A stretch of 64,000 nucleotides of DNA from Dehalococcoidia bacterium (GTDB lineage: Bacteria > Chloroflexota > Dehalococcoidia > DSTF01 > JACRBR01), in contig JAKFYB010000018.1 in assembly GCA_021731085.1 (NCBI GenBank), positions 62,001 through 126,000 of the forward strand. Direction: 5' to 3'. The position numbers were made by a program, and so were the translations under genes. Position 1 is the stretch's first letter; the number at the start of each line of letters is the position of its first letter. Positions 48,208 through 55,809 of the stretch are shown here, in pieces. The notes beneath the pieces are model-generated. The model was given only the letters and a program-made list of their open reading frames with translations. It made no database searches and was not told the origin of the DNA.

Positions 48208-49116
48208 TTACGCTGCGACGGGCGTCAGCCATGATTCGATCCGCGCCCGCAACCCCGCCGCATCGAGACCGTGCGCACGGTCGTGGTGCTCGATCGAGCC
48301 GTACTGGCGGAACTCGATGTTTGGGACGCCGATGGCGAGCAGGCGGTGGGTGCGGTCGGCGAGCGCGGCTGAGATGACGCCGGCGGATGTGCCTTCGAGG
48401 TATGGCTCGATGATGGCCACCGAGTCGTCGGTCATGTGCTTGCGGAGACCTGCGGCGTCGAAGGGGCGAACGGTGGCGGTGTAGAGCACGGTCGCGTCCA
48501 TCCCCTCAGCTGCTTCGAGCACCCGGTCGAGCATCGGGCCGACCGCGATGATCGTCGGAGTGCCATCCGCGCCTTGGCGAACGACCTTCAGCCTGCCATC
48601 CTCGGCCGCATGAGGCGCAGAGTTCGTGGTCGCGTCGAGCCGGATGTAAACAATGTCAGTCGACGCAACAGCATTTCGCAACAAACGATCAACCTCATCC
48701 GGATGGCCGGGGACTTGGATGCGGACGCCGGGGAGGGTTGCCATCAGCGCCACGTCGCCGGTGGACTGGTGGGTTCGACCGTACGCTGGAGTGTCGTACG
48801 AGCCACCGATGCTGACGAGCACGCCGCCGACGCCCTGGTGCGCGAAGCCGAGCTTCACCTGCTCGAACGCTCGCTCGACGAGAAACGGCGCGAAGGTGTG
48901 GACGATGGGGCGCATGTCGGCGAGCGCCATGCCCGCGCCGACGTTGATGAGCAACTGCTCGCGGATGCCGACGTTGATGCGCCGGAAGGGGTGCTTCTGC
49001 TGCGCCTCCTTGAACTTGTCGCCGCTGATGTCGGCGAGCACGATGGCGACGCGCTCGTTCGTATCGAGCAGTTCGTTCGTGACGCTGGCGAACCGGTTGC
49101 GCATTTCCTCACTCAT
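48208..49116 (-). CDS. Transketolase, C-terminal subunit
   Basis: 302 residues forming the Pyr and C-terminal domains of a split transketolase (related to the 1-deoxyxylulose synthase-type beta subunits). Visible: RINVGIREQLLINVGAGMALADMRPIVHTFAPFL with the conserved Glu that activates thiamine diphosphate, and TPAYGRTHQSTGDVALMATLPGV. The N-terminal subunit precedes it with a 4-base ATGA overlap, so the two are made together. It moves two-carbon ketol groups in the pentose phosphate pathway. The C-terminus is ordinary. Confidence 0.88.
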   Translation of the reverse strand: MSEEMRNRFASVTNELLDTNERVAIVLADISGDKFKEAQQKHPFRRINVGIREQLLINVGAGMALADMRPIVHTFAPFLVERAFEQVKLGFAHQGVGGVLVSIGGSYDTPAYGRTHQSTGDVALMATLPGVRIQVPGHPDEVDRLLRNAVASTDIVYIRLDATTNSAPHAAEDGRLKVVRQGADGTPTIIAVGPMLDRVLEAAEGMDATVLYTATVRPFDAAGLRKHMTDDSVAIIEPYLEGTSAGVISAALADRTHRLLAIGVPNIEFRQYGSIEHHDRAHGLDAAGLRARIESWLTPVAA

Positions 49117-49841
49117 GACTTCTTCTCCACTACTGCAACGACTGCTCGCGGGCGTCCGCGGTGTGGCTCCGTCAGCGCTGATTCGATTGAGGCGTGGTCG
49201 CGGCCGTCGATGGTTGCCGTGGACCAGCCTTCGACTTCGAATCGCTTCGCGATGCCGCCAGGCCAGGTCAGTGACGACGACTGGTTGTCGATGACGATGA
49301 CGGTCAGCGCATCGAGGCCGCGGACGAGGCGCGGCGCGACGGCGATCGCCTCGTGGTTGCTGCCCTCGTCGAGCTCGGCATCACCGACGAGGCAGAAGAT
49401 GCGCGCCGGATTGGCGCGCGCCCTCAAGCCCGCGGCCATCCCAACGGCGAGCGGCAGCCCGTGGCCGAGCGAGCCGGACGAGATCTCGACGCCGGGGATC
49501 AGGTTGCGGTCGGGATGCAAGCCGAGCGGCGAGTCGGGTCGGCACCAACGGCGGAGTAGTTTGGGGTCGAAAAAGCCCTTGGCCGCGAGGATGGCGTAGT
49601 AGGCCATCGGCCCGTGTCCCTTCGATAGCAGGAAGCGGTCGCGGGCATCATCGTCGAGATGCGCGGGGTCGATGCGGAGGATGCGGTCGTACAGGACCCA
49701 AAGCACGTCGAGCGTGGAGGTGGCGCTGGCGGAGTGCTTCTCGTCGCCTGTCATGTAGCTCATGAGGCGGCTGAGGTCCGCGTACGTGTAGGCCTGGGGC
49801 GGGGGTCGATCGAGAGTGGCGGCGTGTGTGTTGTCGTTCAT
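49113..49841 (-). CDS. Transketolase, N-terminal subunit (thiamine diphosphate domain)
   Basis: 242 residues. The pyrophosphate-binding domain is recognised by GDAELDEGSNHEAIAVAPRLV (the GDG-type ThDP/Mg motif) and ISSGSLGHGLPLAVGMAAG. Together with the following gene it makes a complete enzyme. ATG 49841 lies within about ten bases of a predicted transcription start, from the SoxR-box promoter at 49849-49879. The transcript would be nearly leaderless. The gene is divergent from soxR. Confidence 0.88.
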   Translation of the reverse strand: MNDNTHAATLDRPPPQAYTYADLSRLMSYMTGDEKHSASATSTLDVLWVLYDRILRIDPAHLDDDARDRFLLSKGHGPMAYYAILAAKGFFDPKLLRRWCRPDSPLGLHPDRNLIPGVEISSGSLGHGLPLAVGMAAGLRARANPARIFCLVGDAELDEGSNHEAIAVAPRLVRGLDALTVIVIDNQSSSLTWPGGIAKRFEVEGWSTATIDGRDHASIESALTEPHRGRPRAVVAVVEKKS

Positions 49842-49848
49842 GGCGCCC

Positions 49849-49879
49849 AGCGTAGAACTTCAAGTAGACTTGAAGTCAA
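49849..49879 (-). promoter_or_regulatory. SoxR box inside a 19-bp-spacer promoter directing the transketolase operon
   Basis: Minus strand TTGACT, 19-bp spacer, TACGCT. The spacer overlaps the palindrome ACTTCAAGT-AG-ACTTGAAGT (49857-49876), nearly identical in layout to the E. coli SoxR site in soxS (CCTCAAGTTAACTTGAGG). A 19-bp spacer with a central operator is the hallmark of MerR-family activated promoters. It lies 8 bases from the transketolase ATG. Confidence 0.8.
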
Positions 49880-49899
49880 GGGCTGGAGACGACAATTTT

Positions 49900-50388
49900 T
49901 TGGCAGTTCTTTCCGACCACATCACGATCACCGAACTGAGCGCGCGCAGTGGCGTGGCGGCCTCCGCACTGCGCTACTACGAAGACCTGGGCTTGATCGC
50001 GGCGGAACGGACGAGCGGGAACCAGCGCCGGTACCGGCGCAGTGTCCTGCGGCGGGTGGCGGTGATACGCGCCGCTCGCACGATGGGGGTGCCGCTGTCC
50101 GCGATCGCGTCAGCGCTAAGGACGCTGCCTGGGAGCCGAGATCCGACTCCGGCCGACTGGGAGCGCCTGTCGCAGCGGTGGCATCGCGAGCTGGACGCGC
50201 GCATCGCCGTGCTCGAGAAGCTGCGCGATCAGCTCTCGTCGTGTATCGGCTGCGGCTGCCTGTCGCTCGAACGCTGCAAGATCTTCAATCCGGACGACAA
50301 GGTTTCGGTCGAGGGGGATGGGCCGCGGCTGCTGATGCCCGACGAACCTCGGGTCGCTACGAAGCGGGGAAGCCGGGGGAGAGCCTGA
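49900..50388 (+). CDS. soxR: SoxR-type redox-sensing MerR-family regulator
   Basis: 162 residues. The N-terminal winged helix is ITITELSARSGVAASALRYYEDLGLIAAERTSGNQRRYRRSVLRRVAVI, the family signature. The C-terminal CIGCGCLSLERC gives the four cysteines (CxxCxCxxxxxC) that hold a [2Fe-2S] cluster sensing superoxide or redox-cycling compounds. I start at TTG 49900, with GGAG eleven bases upstream; the longer track start (49816) precedes the binding site. The regulator should activate the promoter on the opposite strand, and probably itself, under oxidative stress. Confidence 0.93.
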   Translation: MAVLSDHITITELSARSGVAASALRYYEDLGLIAAERTSGNQRRYRRSVLRRVAVIRAARTMGVPLSAIASALRTLPGSRDPTPADWERLSQRWHRELDARIAVLEKLRDQLSSCIGCGCLSLERCKIFNPDDKVSVEGDGPRLLMPDEPRVATKRGSRGRA

Positions 50389-50962
50389 CGCTTTCGAGCT
50401 GCGGGAAGTGATCGCCGTCGTGGATGCGCTGGAAGCATGCCCACTCACGCGCGTTCATCGAGCCGAAGAAGAAGTGCCGGAAGCGTGTATCGCGATCCAT
50501 GCCGTCGACCTTCTCGATCAGCGCGAGCAGTTCGTCGTGGGCGGACTGCGCTGATTCGCGTGCTTCGGCGATCGTCTCGAACTTCGCGAGCGTCACGCCG
50601 TCCTGCGACTCTTCCTTCTCGAGATGCGGGCCGAACCCGGGCGGCATGTTGCCCGCGCCGAGGTGCGCACTGAGGGCGACGGTCACGCGCTTCACGGTGA
50701 CGATGTGCGCCATCGTCTCGAGGATGGACCACTGGCCGGGCGCGGGCTTCCACGTTGCCTGGGCGTCCGTGACACCGTCGATGTTGCGCAGGACGTGGTC
50801 GTGGCCTTCCTGGACCGCGGCTGCGATGCCCGCCGGCGGCTTGGCCGCGGTGTCCTTGATGAACGTGAGGACGTAGTTGAGCGCGTCGTCGGAGAGGCGG
50901 GCGTGGCGGACGCCGTCGTCGCCGACCTCGTAGGTGATCATGAGCTGGTCGAACTGTGGCAT
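50357..50962 (-). CDS. DinB-family (DUF664-like) metal-binding protein
   Basis: 201 residues of the DinB/YfiT four-helix bundle. The potential metal ligands are His in TMAHIVTVKRV and RIHDGDHFPQ, matching the usual triad arrangement. Such proteins bind metal and often work as thiol transferases (bacillithiol- or mycothiol-dependent), though this is unproven. ATG 50962 has GGAGGTCCACTG upstream. Its 3' end overlaps the soxR stop region by 32 bases on the opposite strand. Confidence 0.82.
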   Translation of the reverse strand: MPQFDQLMITYEVGDDGVRHARLSDDALNYVLTFIKDTAAKPPAGIAAAVQEGHDHVLRNIDGVTDAQATWKPAPGQWSILETMAHIVTVKRVTVALSAHLGAGNMPPGFGPHLEKEESQDGVTLAKFETIAEARESAQSAHDELLALIEKVDGMDRDTRFRHFFFGSMNAREWACFQRIHDGDHFPQLESVRLSPGFPAS

Positions 50963-51029
50963 CAGTGGACCTCCGTTCGCCGTGAGTATCCTAAAGATAC
51001 TAATCAAGCGCCAGTGCCAATCGCACGAA

Positions 51030-51566
51030 CTAGCGCAGATCCGGCATTTCGCCCTCGATGCGGACGACGAGGGTGTCGTAGTCGCGTAGGACGTCCTCGA
51101 TGTCCGTACCGTCCGGGAGATTTCGCACGCGGGCGAGCACGGCGGCGTCGATGACGACGGGCCAGCCGGGTGTGTCGCCCGCCACGGGCCGGGACAGCGC
51201 TGCGGTCGCCGCGATGTGTTGGAGCAGCACGGCCTTGATCACGTTTGCTTCGCGCGGCTGGTAGAGGCGGAGGATGACGGCGGTCTTAGTGTTGCGCGGC
51301 GTCGCCGTTGCGCCGACTCGCAGCGCCGATGCTTCGCCGTCCGGCCAGCGCTCGTTCACGATCGGCTCGACGTCGTTGCCGGAGACAAGCGGGATCAGGC
51401 GTTCTGCGTCGCTGCCCAGCACGACTTCAACGACTTCGACTCCGGCTTGCTGGAGTTGCCCGACCTGCCACTCGATGAGCGTCTCGTCGTCGTCGGAGCG
51501 CATGAGGGCCAGCGGTTCGCCGTCGTGCGTGAGGTCTGTGTCGGCGAGAAGGATCGCTGTAATCAC
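51030..51566 (-). CDS. Degenerate NTP-transferase-like protein
   Basis: 178 residues resembling MobA/MocA-like nucleotidyltransferases in overall layout: VITAILLADTDL at the start, GVEVVEVVLGSDAERLIP, and RVGATATPRNTKTAVILRLYQP. The required nucleotide-binding signature (GxxxRMGxxK) is replaced by ADTDLTHDGEPL, so transfer activity is doubtful. GTG 51566 overlaps the PhzF stop (GTGA), so it is coupled to the upstream gene. Possible regulatory or binding role; unproven. The C-terminal half is weakly conserved. Confidence 0.55.
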   Translation of the reverse strand: MITAILLADTDLTHDGEPLALMRSDDDETLIEWQVGQLQQAGVEVVEVVLGSDAERLIPLVSGNDVEPIVNERWPDGEASALRVGATATPRNTKTAVILRLYQPREANVIKAVLLQHIAATAALSRPVAGDTPGWPVVIDAAVLARVRNLPDGTDIEDVLRDYDTLVVRIEGEMPDLR

Positions 51567-52432
51567 AGGAAAAGCTCACCGCGAAGGACGGTGACGGCGT
51601 TGCCGCCGATGTGGGCGGTGATGTCGCCAGGTATGCCGGTAACACGCGCGTGTACGAGTCCGGGTTGCCCGAGTTCAATCCCTTGTTCGGCTGTGTACGC
51701 GATCTCACCGTCGCGGGTGGGCAGAAGTTCGTGCTTCGCGATGAAGGCGGCGGTGCATCCGTTCGCGCTGCCCGTGACAGGGTCTTCGAAGACGCCGGCC
51801 TCCGGCGCGAAAGCGCGGACGTGAATCTGTACATTGGGTGTGCTCGCGCCGATGCAGAAGATGGCCATGCCATGGGGCACTTTGAGCAGCGCCATCATGT
51901 CGGGTTCGACGCGCAACATCGCTTCGTACGACGAGATCTGCGCGATCTTCCAGTAGATGCCGGTCGAGACTTCCTCGGCTCGTATGACATCACCGGGGTT
52001 CAGGCCCAGCCACGCCGCGATGTCGTCGAGCGGCGGGTCGTAGGATCGAAAATCGGGCTTGGCTTGCGTCATCGTATACAGCGGCGGGTCGCCGGAGACG
52101 ACGACGGGAATTACGCCGGCGCCTGTCTCGAGAAGGAGTGGCTCACCTGTGGCGAGCTTCACTCGCCCTTCGCTGACAAGAATGTGCGAAGCGGCAATCG
52201 TGGGATGCCCGGCGAACGGCAGCTCTGTGCCCGGTGTGAATATGCGAATGTGCGCGTGGTTCGCCGGCGACTTCGGTGGGAAGAGGAACACCGTCTCGGA
52301 GAGATGTTGGTTTAGCGCGATCCGCTGCATCGTCTCGGTCGAAAGGCCTTCCGCATCGACGACAGCGGCGGGATTGCCCTCAAGGGGCGTCGCCGTGAAC
52401 GCGTCGACATGACGAATCGCGCGAGAACTCAC
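51563..52432 (-). CDS. PhzF-family isomerase
   Basis: 289 residues. The PhzF fold is recognised by HVDAFTATPLEGNPAAVV (catalytic Glu in L-E-G-N-P), FTPGTELPFAGHPTIAASHILV and VFEDPVTGSANG. PhzF isomerises an aromatic precursor in phenazine synthesis; most genomic homologues have unknown substrates. GTG 52432 overlaps the upstream stop codon as GTGA, so translation is coupled. Possibly a proline racemase-like isomerase function, unassigned here. Confidence 0.87.
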   Translation of the reverse strand: MSSRAIRHVDAFTATPLEGNPAAVVDAEGLSTETMQRIALNQHLSETVFLFPPKSPANHAHIRIFTPGTELPFAGHPTIAASHILVSEGRVKLATGEPLLLETGAGVIPVVVSGDPPLYTMTQAKPDFRSYDPPLDDIAAWLGLNPGDVIRAEEVSTGIYWKIAQISSYEAMLRVEPDMMALLKVPHGMAIFCIGASTPNVQIHVRAFAPEAGVFEDPVTGSANGCTAAFIAKHELLPTRDGEIAYTAEQGIELGQPGLVHARVTGIPGDITAHIGGNAVTVLRGELFL

Positions 52433-52632
52433 CCGCGACGCACCGCGCGCACGCCTCGACCGATCACCGTAACGACGAGCGTCCATGCGGCGGCATTGAG
52501 GAGGACGTTTACGGGGAACAGCATCCACAGCCGCTCGGCCTTGCCTTCTTCGATGACGTTGCCGGCAGCTTTTCGCGTGACGAGGAACTGAAGCACGACG
52601 GTTACGGCGAGCACACGAAGAAATGTCTTCAT
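52429..52632 (-). CDS. Small membrane protein
   Basis: 67 residues with two hydrophobic stretches (residues ~5-20 and 38-58), separated by the charged loop RKAAGNVIEEGKAERLW. No family recognised. Its start follows the GNAT gene stop immediately and its stop overlaps the PhzF start, so it lies in a tight operon. The coding status is supported by the neat spacing. Confidence 0.6.
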   Translation of the reverse strand: MKTFLRVLAVTVVLQFLVTRKAAGNVIEEGKAERLWMLFPVNVLLNAAAWTLVVTVIGRGVRAVRRG

Positions 52633-53130
52633 CTAGAGCACCTTCTTGTAGATCCGCATCCGGGACGTTGGCTTCCACGGTGGAAACACGCTGCGCTCGT
52701 GCGTCCAGCCTTCGCGGTCGAAGAGCGCGTGCGCTAGCGAGTTGTTCTCCGCGGTATGTAGCCAGAGCGTCTTCTTGCCGCGCTTGCGGGCTTCATCCTG
52801 AGCAGCGGCCATGAGCTGGCGACCGATACCGCCGCTTCGTGCGCGTGCCGTCACTTCGATGTTCTCGGCATACGCATTGTCGCCAGCCTGGAAGTCGCGC
52901 GTGTCGTCGTCGACAGGCGGCGTCCAGTCCTGGTCCTCACGGAAGTTCGTGTGGACGGCGACCCAGCCGACGGCCACGCCGTCCTCTTCGGCAACGAAGA
53001 TGAAGCAATCACCATCTTTGACGGCGTCTTCGCAGTGCTCGAGACGCATCTTGTCGCGCTCGCCCAAAAAGGCCTTAAGCGCAGAGGCATCTCGCGCGTA
53101 GTCGATGGGTCGAATGGTGATGTCACTCAT
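52633..53130 (-). CDS. GNAT-family N-acetyltransferase
   Basis: 165 residues. The acetyl-CoA motif A is ARARSGGIGRQLMAAAQDEARKRG (R/Q-x-x-G-x-G/A type) and the N-terminal beta-strand/helix arrangement DITIRPIDYARDASALKAFLG fits. A long acidic loop stands between. Substrate unknown; many such proteins acetylate small molecules or antibiotics. ATG 53130. Downstream small membrane protein starts directly after the stop codon, so they are coupled. Confidence 0.85.
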   Translation of the reverse strand: MSDITIRPIDYARDASALKAFLGERDKMRLEHCEDAVKDGDCFIFVAEEDGVAVGWVAVHTNFREDQDWTPPVDDDTRDFQAGDNAYAENIEVTARARSGGIGRQLMAAAQDEARKRGKKTLWLHTAENNSLAHALFDREGWTHERSVFPPWKPTSRMRIYKKVL

Positions 53131-53219
53131 GCGGGGTGTGTCCGGCCGGTGTCCTGCGCGTGCCGATGTCCCTGAGTCTATCCGCCTAGCGCTATCCGCG
53201 GAAGCGCGTGCCCAACAGG

Positions 53220-54035
53220 CTAGTCGTCGTCCTCATGTTCTTCCCAGTCGTCGTGGTCGCCTTCGCGGGTTTCATGCTCGCGTTCTTCGTGCTCATCGTC
53301 GTCCCTATCGTTGTCGCCTTGGAGGGCCACGCCCATGTCGGGCTGGCTAGCGCTAAGGGCGCGTTGGTCCAGCACCGTGGCGAAGGTAACGGCTAGCGCG
53401 TTCTCGTCACTGCCTGAAGAAGGTCTCGCGATTCCGGTGGTGAGGATGAGCAGGACGGCAGCGAAGGAAGCGGCCCCGGCTGCGCCGAAGCGCACGCGAC
53501 GGGCCTGCGTGGCAACGGGCATGTGGTGCTGAAGGCGGTAGAACGTGAGGGCGAGCACGGTCAAGCCGGCGCCCAGGTAGATGAGGCGCGCCCACGTTGA
53601 TGACCCATCCGTGCCCGCCGTGACTCCGTGAAGCGTGACGAGTCCGAACAGGGCGAATGTGCTGAAGTGGATCACGTGCCAAACTCGATAGCCGGTGATT
53701 CGGCGGACATAGAAGCTCGCAACGATGATTGCCAGCAGGTAGATCCCGAAGACTCCGGCAGCTGTCTGCCACGCGCGATACGGAGATGCAAACGGGACGG
53801 CGAGTTGCCATACGCTGAAGTTGAAGAAGCCGTCTCCGAGCAGGACTGCAACGTGGAAGATGCTGAATGCCAGGGCGAGGATCGCGGTGAACTTGTGGAT
53901 GTCGAACATCGTGTTGCGCGAGAACCGGCCCGTGAACCGCGTGCCGATCATGATCCCGAGCACCGTTGAGAAGAACAGAAGTCCGTAGGCAGTGAACGCG
54001 GCGGCGCGTGACAGATACCAGAAGTCGTGACTCAT
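53220..54035 (-). CDS. Ferric reductase-like transmembrane protein
   Basis: 271 residues. Six or so membrane helices with His pairs (FDIHKFTAILALAFSIFHVAVLLG, VWHVIHFSTFALFGLVTLHG) suggest a heme-binding ferric-reductase/cytochrome b-type core. No flavin- or NAD-binding domain follows, so the reductant must come from a partner; ApbE, which attaches FMN to proteins, is directly upstream. The C-terminal 40 residues are extremely acidic with His (DDDEHEEREHETREGDHDDWEEHEDDD), a likely cation-binding tail. ATG 54035 overlaps the ApbE stop (ATGA). Confidence 0.8.
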   Translation of the reverse strand: MSHDFWYLSRAAAFTAYGLLFFSTVLGIMIGTRFTGRFSRNTMFDIHKFTAILALAFSIFHVAVLLGDGFFNFSVWQLAVPFASPYRAWQTAAGVFGIYLLAIIVASFYVRRITGYRVWHVIHFSTFALFGLVTLHGVTAGTDGSSTWARLIYLGAGLTVLALTFYRLQHHMPVATQARRVRFGAAGAASFAAVLLILTTGIARPSSGSDENALAVTFATVLDQRALSASQPDMGVALQGDNDRDDDEHEEREHETREGDHDDWEEHEDDD

Positions 54036-54934
54036 GTCGTGTATTCCTTCCACCTTGTGGTTGTAACCACGTCGCCCGAATTGGAGACAAAGAGTGCCGC
54101 AGCGTCGTATCTTCCTACTAGCTCCAGTCCTTCGCGTGGGCCGAGCAAGTAGGCCGCCTTCGCAAGCACATCGGCGTGCGTGGCGTCTCTGGCGACCACG
54201 GTCGCGGTTGCCACGTCGCTCTCCGCGCTATGGCCGGTGCGCGTGTCGATTAGATGGTGGTAGCGCGTGTCGCCACGTGTCCATGACCGTCCAGTTGAGC
54301 CAGAAGTGGCCACGCCTCGGCCGTAGACGCGAATCGTCGTAATGTCGCGCGAAGCGTCGAAGGGATCTTGTACCCCGACGATCCAGCCTCCACCGCCGGG
54401 ACCCTTCCCAGATGCGAAGAGGTCCCCAGAAGCGTTGATCATCACGTTCTCGTGGTTCAGTCGTTCGATTGCGCGATCGACCGTGAACCCTTTGCCGATG
54501 CCTCCGAGGTCTAGTCTGACCCCGCCGGGAAGCGTGATCGTCCGGCTTCGCCTATCCAGCTTGACATCGCGCCACGAATGAGCGGCCCGTTGGCGCTCCA
54601 GTGTTGATGTGCCAACGGTGCCGGCGACTTCTCGAAACGTACGATCGTATCCACAGGCCTCAAGTGCACCGCGAACGGTCGGATCGAACACACCATTAGT
54701 TGCCCTCGACCAGTGGAGGCCGGCCGCGACTACTTCGAACAGTGTTGGCGATGCGTTGAACGGGGTGGCGGGCTTAGCGTGCATCCGCTCGAGTTCAGAC
54801 CACGGGAGGAAGCGACTCAGGCACTGCTCATGCTGCTCGAAGAGTCGCTGGACACAGTCGAGGTCCTCCGGCGCTCCGTCCACGAGCTGAACCTCGACCG
54901 TGCCGCCCATCGCCTGAAACTCGCGCGTCTCCAT
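54032..54934 (-). CDS. apbE: ApbE-family FAD:protein FMN transferase
   Basis: 300 residues. ApbE covalently attaches FMN to Ser/Thr of target proteins, usually outside the cytoplasm. Visible: the start METREFQAMGGTVEVQL, SRFLPWSELERMHA, RLDLGGIGKGFTVDRAIERL (FAD-binding core) and HHLIDTRTGHSAESDVATATV (catalytic Asp-Thr/Mg loop). No signal peptide is visible, so export is unclear. Start ATG 54934; the longer track ORF (55180) has no homology. A small anchored protein precedes it and a ferric-reductase-like gene follows. Confidence 0.9.
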   Translation of the reverse strand: METREFQAMGGTVEVQLVDGAPEDLDCVQRLFEQHEQCLSRFLPWSELERMHAKPATPFNASPTLFEVVAAGLHWSRATNGVFDPTVRGALEACGYDRTFREVAGTVGTSTLERQRAAHSWRDVKLDRRSRTITLPGGVRLDLGGIGKGFTVDRAIERLNHENVMINASGDLFASGKGPGGGGWIVGVQDPFDASRDITTIRVYGRGVATSGSTGRSWTRGDTRYHHLIDTRTGHSAESDVATATVVARDATHADVLAKAAYLLGPREGLELVGRYDAAALFVSNSGDVVTTTRWKEYTT

Positions 54935-54935
54935 A

Positions 54936-55220
54936 TCAAGACACCCTTGTCCTTGTGTCGGCGCGGGGCTCAGCAACGCCAGGGTTCTTCGACTGAGCAG
55001 TTGAGCTGTTCGAAATGCTGGTCGACCCGTTAGCGGAGGCGATGGCGGTTGCGGCCGTGGAAAGCGCCAGTGGTAGAACGTCATCCTCGCCCTGAACCGC
55101 GGGTTCGGCGTGTCGGAAGGAGATCCAACCTCCGAATACGGCACCCAAACTGGCCGTGAGGATGACGGTCTTTGCGGCAAGGTTTTTCGTGCGTACCATG
55201 TGTCTGTTCCTCCACTTCAT
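54936..55220 (-). CDS. Small membrane-anchored protein of the ApbE operon
   Basis: 94 residues from ATG 55220 (or 87 from ATG 55199, which has GGAGG upstream). The N-terminus has one anchor (TVILTASLGAVFGGWISF), then a low-complexity Ser/Ala/Asn region. The stop codon is two bases from the ApbE start (TGATATG), so translation is coupled. A sequence with many Ser/Thr would be a possible FMN acceptor for ApbE, but the typical D-G-A-T-x-A-T-like target motif is not seen; the role is inference. Confidence 0.55.
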   Translation of the reverse strand: MKWRNRHMVRTKNLAAKTVILTASLGAVFGGWISFRHAEPAVQGEDDVLPLALSTAATAIASANGSTSISNSSTAQSKNPGVAEPRADTRTRVS

Positions 55221-55332
55221 GATCGCTCCCGGATTCTCGATTTCTATTGCGAAGTGATGACGCGACATGGGTACGAGGATTGTTTAGCGTGCGGTAACCA
55301 GATGTTCATCCGCCCAAGTTAGGAGATAGTTG

Positions 55333-55809
55333 TTGAGTGCGATTCTTGATCACGCGCGATCGATGATCGCGTACAACCATTGGGCAAACGGTCGTATCCT
55401 CACAGCGGCGTCGAAGTTGTCGCCTGATGACTTCGCGAAGATCAGCAAGACGCTCGTCCATACAGTTGGCACGCAGTTGTACTGGCGCGGCAACTGGAGG
55501 GGCGAGGAGGTCGGTGAACCGGAGGGAGAATTCTCGATAGGTGACGTCGTCGGCCTGTACGAGAAATCCGACGCCGATCTCGAAGCCTACGTCGCAGGCC
55601 TTACTGACGAGGAGTGGGAGCGGACGGAAGCGTGGTGGAAGCGTTGGGGGTACGAGGAGACGGCACCTGTGGGACAGACGCTGTTCCAGGTGATCTACCA
55701 CGGCATCCAGCACCGCGCCGAAGTCGCCGTCATATTGAGCGACCATGACGCGTCGCCGGGCGAGATGGACTACCTCGTCTATCTGCAGGAATCGGCGGGC
55801 GTAGCATGA
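55333..55809 (+). CDS. DinB-family protein (second copy)
   Basis: 158 residues. Four-helix bundle with His in NHWANGRILTAASKL, VHTVGTQLYWRGNWRG and YHGIQHRAEVAVILSD, the classic DinB/YfiT triad (H...H..H). Small, soluble, possibly a metal-dependent transferase. TTG 55333 has AGGAG seven bases upstream; the neighbouring TTG 55330 is also possible. The gene overlaps the amidohydrolase start by four bases, so they are coupled. Confidence 0.82.
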   Translation: MSAILDHARSMIAYNHWANGRILTAASKLSPDDFAKISKTLVHTVGTQLYWRGNWRGEEVGEPEGEFSIGDVVGLYEKSDADLEAYVAGLTDEEWERTEAWWKRWGYEETAPVGQTLFQVIYHGIQHRAEVAVILSDHDASPGEMDYLVYLQESAGVA

